A stretch of 9,131 nt of DNA from Bog-950 sp964620645 (lineage in GTDB: Bacteria; Bacteroidota; Bacteroidia; Chitinophagales; LD1), in NCBI GenBank assembly GCA_964620645.1, contig CAZUHU010000155.1, forward strand, positions 1-9,131, written 5' to 3'. The position numbers and the translations under genes are program-made. How positions within the stretch are numbered: the first letter of the stretch is position 1; each line of letters opens with the position of its first letter. This document shows, one piece after another, positions 6,201-9,131 of this stretch. The notes below the pieces were generated by a model. That model saw nothing but the letters and a program-made list of their open reading frames with translations. It ran no database searches and was not told the DNA's origin.

Positions 6201-9131
6201 GGCGTCTGAATTAGGACAACAACTGGCAAACCAGAAGTTGTCGAAAGATGAAAGGAAGAAATTCCGAAAATCAAAGCTGGTAGAAAACGGCGGTAAGGCT
6301 TGAGGGGTGGCGTTATCGTCCGTATAGGGGCCATCAATATCAAACAGTGCTTCCGCGAATCCATTAACATTATCAATGTTTACGGAACCTGGCACAGGGA
6401 GCCAAACTCTTCCCAGTCCAGAAATCGACGGATCGTTCACCATATTCAGTCCTTGACTATTCCAGTCCCAACGGACCTTGAACACGCCATGAGGGTTACT
6501 GCCCGTAATACCCCCATTTCCTCCAGTCACTGCACTGCTGCAAAACAGCTGGGTGTCAAAATCAGATAGTGCCGTAGCACTAGTGAAAGATACATTTTTG
6601 ATCCTGAACAACTCGCCATCTCCGCAACACGTAGGGCTCCCACAAGAATTTGCTGGCGGCCCTACCAAAGAAAGATGTTCCGGTAAGTATTGTTGTTGAA
6701 GGGCCAAATCCGGATTTCCATCCTGAACCTGTGAGCTAATATATGTCTGACTGGCAAACGCAAGGTATGTCGGTGTTGTTTGCCCGTTCATTGTATAAGA
6801 GCTATTCAACCATGCAAAGTTTGCTCCAGGAATCTGATTTGCGAACTCCTGATTACCACAAAACTCATAGGTAACATCCAACTTCCACCTATTAAAATTC
6901 GCTCCGGTATTAAATGCAATATCCGAAGGACAACAGCGATAAGTCCTGAAATGAATTACAACATTTTGACCAGGGTCCATTTGAGGAATAATCAGGTGAT
7001 AACTACTAAGCGCATCATGTCCGGAGCCCCGATTCTGAATCTCTGTAATACAATGCGAATTCCAGCTTGCAGCGCTAAGTTGCGGATTTGGATTAGCCCC
7101 AATTTGCGATGGAATATTGGTTGTTTGCGCCCCTGTCAGGTTAAACCGGGAATCGGCAGGGTCTATAGAAACATAAAACTTATCTACAAGGGCGTAAGTT
7201 CCAGCTATGGTATTTAGATCGATATCAACGTTATCTGCCCGGGCGGTACCTCTGTTAATGATCAAATATTGCCATTCATCCAATTCAGCTCCAGCACAGG
7301 TTCCGTCCCAAACGCGTTGTAATCCGTCGGCTGAAGGAGGTGCAGGGAGCACCCTGGATACTACAACGAAAGGACGTGCTGGACTCTGAGTAACCGTAAT
7401 GATAGTTGATGAAGTGCTATGACAACTGTAACTTGGGTCGTAAACGGAATTCGGATTAGGGCACCCCCAGAAAAACTCCACCGTTGCGTTACATTGCCCC
7501 GGGGGACTTGAAATACACGTCAACAATTGTATCTCTCCGCTGATTACGAGTACGCCACCTATGGGAACGGTAATGTTTGGAATATATTCAAAGCTTTGAC
7601 CCACAAACGGGGTCGCGATTGGCGGATTCTGCAATATCGAAACGTTGTTTACTTTAATGTCCAAGTTGCGTATATCAAGTGTACCCGATGGACAACCATT
7701 GAATAATATTCTCAAGGCCAAATCACCAGCATACGCTGTTGTAGCAGATGTGTTTTGATAAACAATACTAAAAGGGCTCGTTTGTCCCAAAAACATGTTC
7801 AGATTAACACTAGAGGTCGTTCGCTCTAGGTAAGGATAAAGCAATTGAACACTTACGGTTTGAGCTTGATTTAGAATGCCCCCATTTATAGAGTAAGTGG
7901 TGGCTAAAGACGTTCCTGTAGACGGATCAACCATATCGATTAGCTGCTGAAGCTGAGCATTTCCAGGAGTGCTGGGAATAACAGAGCACGGGAGATACAA
8001 GTCGTAACTAATGTTGACGGCTGGGTTGGCAACGGCATTGACCGTAATTAATAGTTCATTTCCATTTAAAGAGACTGAGTATCCTGTCGCTTGAGCGATA
8101 GGTATTCCGTTTATTTTAATATTACCGACGTTAGAAGCTGCCAATTGAACCGAACCCACAGTCAAAGAAATCTTTATTGCATATGGTAAGGTTACTGTCG
8201 CATTTGCATCTTGTAAAAGGTCGAATGAAAAGTTTTGCGTTGCACACGAAGTGACAGTGGAAGGCAAATTGGCGCTTGTCAGGGTAATTGCCGTATTTGC
8301 ACGTGCGCCCAGATTTACTTCAATGTCTTTGTCCATAAAAGGATATCCTGGAGAATATCCATGTGCGTGGAAGATCACCTTTTGGCTGCTAAACGTTTGA
8401 TTCACCAATGGCACCCGAATATGATTTCCTGTGTCATAGGCCAAACCGTCTACATCCTGAAGATTGGTTCGATCCCAGCTAAAGTGGGTATTACTTAAGC
8501 TGCAGTATAAAAAAACATCTGTTGTATCTCCTGACTGTATTGTGTCACTATAACTTATGTATAAGAGCTCTGGGTGTGATTGAACAATTGTCGCTGCTGT
8601 TAGCACCGTTTCACAACCGAACTCCGAAAAAGCGCTAACGGAATAATTTGTAGTGTCTGCGACCGGCATTAAGGTCAGCACCGCAGACGTATCGAAGATG
8701 TTTTCCCATAAGTAATGATTGCCTCCGCTAAGAGAATAGGTAACCTGTTGGCCAATTATGATAGTGGTGTCCGCGGGGGTTATTGACGGCTTGGGGAAAG
8801 GATGAACTTCTGCCTCAAAGTGTACGGGACTACTTAAACAACCAGTTGATTTGTTAAAGGATCTGATCCAAATGGTATCAATTGTGGCCGTATCCAAGGT
8901 TACTGAAATGCTTCCGAAGTCCCCATTATGATGAGAACCTGTAAAAGCCGGATTTAGCGCCCACTCAATACTATCTCCCCCCATTCCCACTTGAATACTA
9001 TCAAACACAAACGTATAAGCGGTATCACTACAAACGCTTTGAGATGGCGGAGCGGTCGGTGGTGCGGGATTAGCATGATTTGTTGCGGTTGTTGTTACAG
9101 CACTGCTTACGCAACCTCCGTCACTTCTCTT
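225..9131 (-). CDS. Giant multidomain T9SS-exported surface protein, 5'-truncated by the window edge
   Basis: The frame is open from the right edge (9131) to a TGA at 227-225, giving 2968 visible codons with no stop or frameshift. A GTG at 9008-9006 is only an internal valine, because 41 further codons upstream are open and continue an Ig-like domain; the true start and signal peptide lie outside. Domains, numbered from the first visible codon: Ig-like 1-185, PKD-like 186-274, a cysteine-containing beta-sandwich array to about 1844, two SprB-like repeats about 1849-1994, beta-helix about 2041-2570, helical spacer about 2648-2852, and T9SS type A sorting domain 2886-2968. About 60 cysteines are present, which suggests an oxidising extracellular location. 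Known for such families: export across the outer membrane by T9SS and attachment to, or release from, the cell surface. Inferred role: adhesin or surface-layer/matrix component. No catalytic motif was recognised, so an enzymatic role is unsupported. It overlaps the next gene by one base. Confidence 0.93.
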   Translation of the reverse strand, partial: KRSDGGCVSSAVTTTATNHANPAPPTAPPSQSVCSDTAYTFVFDSIQVGMGGDSIEWALNPAFTGSHHNGDFGSISVTLDTATIDTIWIRSFNKSTGCLSSPVHFEAEVHPFPKPSITPADTTIIIGQQVTYSLSGGNHYLWENIFDTSAVLTLMPVADTTNYSVSAFSEFGCETVLTAATIVQSHPELLYISYSDTIQSGDTTDVFLYCSLSNTHFSWDRTNLQDVDGLAYDTGNHIRVPLVNQTFSSQKVIFHAHGYSPGYPFMDKDIEVNLGARANTAITLTSANLPSTVTSCATQNFSFDLLQDANATVTLPYAIKISLTVGSVQLAASNVGNIKINGIPIAQATGYSVSLNGNELLITVNAVANPAVNISYDLYLPCSVIPSTPGNAQLQQLIDMVDPSTGTSLATTYSINGGILNQAQTVSVQLLYPYLERTTSSVNLNMFLGQTSPFSIVYQNTSATTAYAGDLALRILFNGCPSGTLDIRNLDIKVNNVSILQNPPIATPFVGQSFEYIPNITVPIGGVLVISGEIQLLTCISSPPGQCNATVEFFWGCPNPNSVYDPSYSCHSTSSTIITVTQSPARPFVVVSRVLPAPPSADGLQRVWDGTCAGAELDEWQYLIINRGTARADNVDIDLNTIAGTYALVDKFYVSIDPADSRFNLTGAQTTNIPSQIGANPNPQLSAASWNSHCITEIQNRGSGHDALSSYHLIIPQMDPGQNVVIHFRTYRCCPSDIAFNTGANFNRWKLDVTYEFCGNQEFANQIPGANFAWLNSSYTMNGQTTPTYLAFASQTYISSQVQDGNPDLALQQQYLPEHLSLVGPPANSCGSPTCCGDGELFRIKNVSFTSATALSDFDTQLFCSSAVTGGNGGITGSNPHGVFKVRWDWNSQGLNMVNDPSISGLGRVWLPVPGSVNIDNVNGFAEALFDIDGPYTDDNATPQALPPFSTSFDFRNFFLSSFDNFWFASCCPNSDASVDVNVKTWFNPLPVTSGSGACISYLDDETNSCLIKMAQVDFNIALHCPGCDAPGVRMDEFDVNRTTLGYQDFQNVGVPDGGGLTSITTGYLQNHPINTHAAIVGDELEVKAHAIFDDGNPAVTFGYNAWQNYWDLLGPRPVITDWYFEQLVDNSLSLGVECIGGTVTYVPASGGQSIPYSLPITTPIQPSSNQTPSNANERFLFHIDVNTAFGSVDIQPGDAFEVAFQYRICGNPSSTTVLSFSDNYMYLSIAPLTASFPYISGSDVESSYTGSSGGQYATFDPSSSAYNQALFYCDAFAQGNLITVYPVISDYSEEWNNPDVCAKQVTIKAGYHIEDNSNGQQVRNVFPFEYRLMPQIDKNNFLIGPALASGTDPIRFHTTIPLGYTATFVSAFTEAIMYHNNVQNAILVSQTTDPSDIIAPTGFSMPANWPNIAAATTSIAFDWQANVSNNGLNYSPPFSNLGYTVPLIFPYPHQTIGNGAPTYWALGDENFAQGITFSIEPICSALTNTSTTISPGDESATIPVYDQPCSGTPANQTLQSAVNHYLTIPSPTLLVTGSSGALQFNGSFVDCTISFHTQGSYQDAAANLHDEYVENLFLLYDVSALNALGVTLVSVTPGGALSPIIPTNVQNSSYAMVPLGFVDNSVHNFVIRFESVDCNNSSINLSVPIQYLWSCDGYPDPTNPNSDFPGLNYCSSPTTIPIQILKPDVATGANLSLEGQIQTCEGIEYKACLSSSAAGGVGELLGSITLPSDLQIETNTVSYTVQSSAGMTQPHFLASSDVHNNGNTWTFDLTSYTPFTSAFAGDDGLNLGEEICITFFVTVPCQKANYTPSIPPIIFNFDGKKFCNETFQISTNTLNNQASPIPNGCGPFVTVTVDNAPCWGPISYIEVNDGPYGSGPCTQVWQPFTPSLTNPGPGIYTLTATDQNGCIDEESVIINTPLFVNETHTASICQGSSYGAISLTNIGGTGPYQYYWNTGAATKDLIQLHTGTYSVTVTDDLGCIVTKSFTISPDNTCCGGGDVYVGGGYNGKLDFKNITSTQLMTALGLSGVMIFPSQHLTFDGDFIIDNNLTILNSPYISFGPGASVIINNGQALQVAGSHLYACDNYLWKGIRVKGKFGILPSAKFGITNSEINDAQYAINPEPKSIISVTNTAFRDNFVGVYFNGGIVKLPGNSLTLLNPFYGNTFWGTNGLKSSFAGMINGYNQPSVAEMDNSLWPWAGLHLDNLNSFNLGFVKYGFHNYSNLFYGLANGVVARNCNLNVLNSYFFFIGENNYSINKNGLDFQGNAILANSYSPGLYGAQHPATSLFVRGFGKYNYSDPTFNMCYKGIVSDYLTLDVQQCFFASSQPWGHTGVRVTHAQRQKILIKDNSITELFHGIQLSQSDPVLQGDINSNNIYVINNNVQNVYGFGIEINESMKAPLKFEKVRNNIIRMSSLAIGGIYVNSSKGSEYYRNQIFLDAPWNNFYGVSFANSEILNHHNYISGSAASVVQNKRVLFGVFVGSDFPAGIYASNSSYSSHTCNTIENIFTGARFALQNLNAGANNLLQGNDFNTSTTPSPALMNVGLLAEKSNVFDNINNAGNRWYGSFSHLSADNRNVYNASVAKLKTATNSGPYHPLTSAPLGWVTVSGTGNTFVCIPEPNIDYHGTGALTSVDETIINGTLSFEESEDELKWQCEKTLYKKMTFNQNLINSSQAASGFYLEKQSQPTGDIVQTEFVVEDAFSADSSIIESWTEQWNYLDSIRLIKDYLDSARVESADSLMQELWAHKLDSLIVIEDSIRANIDFSATSYLFGKDSIIMAAKNLNDQISDTTLIVQNYRDFTDSYLSTVGSDTFGFTRTQVANLLRIAFQCPTKGGEPVFLARSLLSLSIDTVYFDELYCAQPSLKRSEVSVTPRVDSSLVIKLYPNPANNYAILQLSDPVEELFQLSIIDALGKMVFNQNILTVAGLYELNTKDLISGVYYVNLQRQGKVLYRGKLVVFNRR
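228..476 (-). other. T9SS type A C-terminal sorting domain
   Basis: The last 83 residues (2886-2968) follow the Por-secretion tail pattern (TIGR04183/PF18962-like): VIKLYPNPANN, a strand ending LQL, then FQLSIIDALGKMV, then AGLYELNTKDLISGVYYVNL, then GKVLYRGKLVVFNRR. The YPNP turn, the D-x-x-G-K turn, the SGVYYV strand and the basic end are all present. In known systems this domain directs outer-membrane translocation by PorU/PorV-class machinery and is removed on export. It is type A, not the gliding-motility-associated type B. Confidence 0.95.
576..1190 (-). other. Charged, Asp-Ser-rich helical spacer between beta-helix and sorting domain
   Basis: Residues about 2648-2852 change character from beta-rich to helical and acidic, for example FEESEDELKWQCEKTLYKK, NYLDSIRLIKDYLDSARV, SLMQELWAHKLDSLIVI and EDSIRANIDF. 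The segment ends with FQCPTKGGEPVFLARSLL. Helical segments at this place, just before the sorting domain, are common in Bacteroidota beta-helix T9SS proteins (recollection, not searched). Its function is unknown; a stalk or spacer is a reasonable guess. Confidence 0.6.
1422..3011 (-). other. Right-handed parallel beta-helix domain
   Basis: Residues about 2041-2570 contain irregular Asn-rich rungs of the PbH1 kind: TNSEINDAQYAIN, TNTAFRDNFVGVYFNGG, DNSITELFHGIQLSQS, NNNVQNVYGFGIEINES, RNNIIRMSSLAIGGIYVNSS and RNQIFLD...FYGVSFANS. The entry sequence ACDNYLWKGIRVKG and the exit sequence HTCNTIENIFTGARFAL resemble those of other Bacteroidota T9SS beta-helix proteins. In general such folds occur in polysaccharide lyases and adhesins. 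I recognise no lyase active-site residues, so a binding or structural role is more likely. Confidence 0.85.
3150..3587 (-). other. Two SprB-like repeats
   Basis: The second copy is clear: SICQGSSYGAISLTNIGG, then TGPYQYYWNTGAATKDL, then HTGTYSVTVTDDLGCIVTKS. This matches the SprB repeat pattern (PF13573-like) of G-G-x-x-P-Y-x-Y-x-W followed by G-x-Y-x-V-T-V-T-D-x-x-G-C. The first copy (about 3369-3587) is degenerate: PISYIEVNDGPYGSGPC, then GPGIYTLTATDQNGCIDE. In SprB of Flavobacterium such repeats form a mobile surface adhesin used in gliding. Their presence here supports a surface location but does not prove motility. Confidence 0.8.
3600..4076 (-). other. DUF11-like beta-sandwich module
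   Basis: Residues about 1686-1844 read like a DUF11/conserved-repeat module: KPDVATGANLSLEGQIQTC, KACLSSSAAGGVGE, ITLPSDLQIETNTVSYTVQS, NTWTFDLTSY, then LNLGEEICITFFVTVPCQ. The pattern of an LP strand followed by G-x-x-x-x-I-x-F-x-V-x-x-x-C is usual for such wall or surface domains. It is the last and best-preserved member of the long beta-sandwich array. Confidence 0.6.
3969..4580 (-). repeat. Diverged module copy C (about 200 residues)
   Basis: This segment runs from NHYLTIPSPTLLV to CEGIEYKACLSS. It is laid out like the segment at 7245-7859: a strand-rich half, then FVIRFESVDC, IQYLWSC, a loop with NPNS, NYCSSPTTIPIQI, and a following C-x-x-x-E. The resemblance is at protein level only; no DNA repeat is visible. 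The pairing was judged by eye. Confidence 0.45.
4581..7244 (-). other. Central cysteine-rich beta-sandwich region
   Basis: About 888 residues (630-1517) lie between the two related modules. The composition is beta-rich, with many N, S, T, G and aromatic residues, and no transmembrane segments or catalytic motifs that I recognise. It holds two copies of a [YQ]-x-[FI]-CGN signature (at 6852-6875 and 5496-5519), several vicinal cysteine pairs (YRCCPSD, SPTCCGDGE, ASCCPNSD), a CPGC motif at 6048-6059, and the string GVPDGGG near 5955-5975. The fold is probably a further chain of Ig-like/DUF11-like modules. I do not recognise a named family for most of it. Confidence 0.5.
7245..7859 (-). repeat. 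Diverged module copy A (about 200 residues)
   Basis: This segment runs from YPYLERTTSSVNLNMFLG to CAGAELDEWQYLIINRG. Matching landmarks in copy C (3969-4580) are VISGEIQLLTC, VEFFWGC, PNPNS, YSCHSTSSTIITV and a following C-x-x-x-E, in the same order and at similar spacing. It is probably an old internal duplication of a beta-sandwich pair. Confidence 0.45.
7860..8309 (-). other. Beta-sandwich module following the PKD-like domain
   Basis: Residues about 275-424 begin ANTAITLTSANLPSTVTSC and contain NELLITVNAVANPAVNISY, then DLYLPCSV. A strand ending in V/L-P-C is also found in the module at 3600-4076 (TVPCQ), so this looks like another DUF11-like unit at the head of the array. The assignment is by pattern only. 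Confidence 0.45.
8310..8576 (-). other. PKD-like domain
   Basis: Residues 186-274 read HPELLYISYSDTIQSGDTTD, then HFSWDRTNLQDVDGLAYD, then IRVPLVNQTFSSQKVIFHA. A W-x-R/x in the middle strand, a G-L/G turn, then a 'L-x-N-x-T ... V-x-F/Y-x-x' pattern is typical of PKD-like domains in Bacteroidota surface proteins. They usually act as spacers or as protein-protein and carbohydrate contact modules. Confidence 0.6.
8577..9131 (-). other. Pro-rich linker and two Ig-like domains (first visible part of the protein)
   Basis: The visible N-terminal part has a Thr/Ala/Pro linker (TTTATNHANPAPPTAPPSQS) leading into VCSDTAYTF, an Ig-like domain start. That domain ends near STGCLSSPVHFEAEV. A second Ig-like domain follows: PSITPADTTIIIGQQVTYSL, then HYLWENIFDTSAVLTLMPV, then NYSVSAFSEFGCETV. 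The W, the T-x-x-Y-x-V strand and the closing GC are the usual landmarks. The linker implies that at least one more domain precedes it outside the window. Confidence 0.7.

Noticed and set aside
6780..7217. Plus-strand open frame of 145 codons
   Set aside because: It lies wholly opposite the giant gene, whose reading there is coherent with beta-rich cysteine modules. The translated product is basic with no recognisable domain, so it is best explained as an antisense shadow.
1..9131. RNA genes, CRISPR arrays, insertion sequences, terminators
   Set aside because: Two overlapping protein-coding frames account for the whole window. I saw no clover-leaf sequence, regularly spaced direct repeats, terminal inverted repeats or T-run hairpin.

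Overview
The window is almost fully coding on the minus strand and shows one giant open reading frame plus the start of a second gene. The organism is very likely a member of the Bacteroidota. The large protein ends in a type IX secretion system (T9SS) type A sorting domain (LYPNPA motif, then a DALGK turn, then SGVYYV and a basic tail). It also carries Ig-like/PKD-like modules, SprB-type repeats and a parallel beta-helix, a combination typical of gliding or surface proteins in this phylum. I cannot name a genus.

Layout, in the direction of transcription (high to low coordinates). From 9131 to 225 is a single uninterrupted frame of 2968 visible codons. It is open at the right edge, so its N-terminus and signal peptide lie outside the window. 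In order it encodes: a Pro/Thr/Ala linker and two Ig-like domains (about 9131-8577); a PKD-like domain (8576-8310); a long array of beta-sandwich modules with recurrent cysteines (8309-3600), which contains four copies of a strand-plus-cysteine signature and two recognisably related modules of about 200 residues; two SprB-like repeats (3587-3150); a Gly-rich hinge; a right-handed beta-helix (3011-1422); a charged Asp-Ser-rich helical spacer (1190-576); and the T9SS C-terminal domain (476-228).

At 225 the stop codon overlaps the ATG of a second gene by one base (TGATG). Its first 75 codons fit in the window. They give a signal peptide followed by a WLAGYD...FG...VDF pattern that I associate with the N-termini of secreted Bacteroidota beta-propeller-like T9SS proteins. 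The two genes are probably co-transcribed and translationally coupled, and both products are probably exported.

I see no RNA gene, mobile element, CRISPR array, terminator or intergenic gap. All other open frames in the window are short antisense or out-of-frame shadows of the large gene. I found no strong evidence for a previously undescribed system. The most interesting points are the modular make-up of the giant protein, its cysteine-rich repeated modules, and the coupled partner gene.
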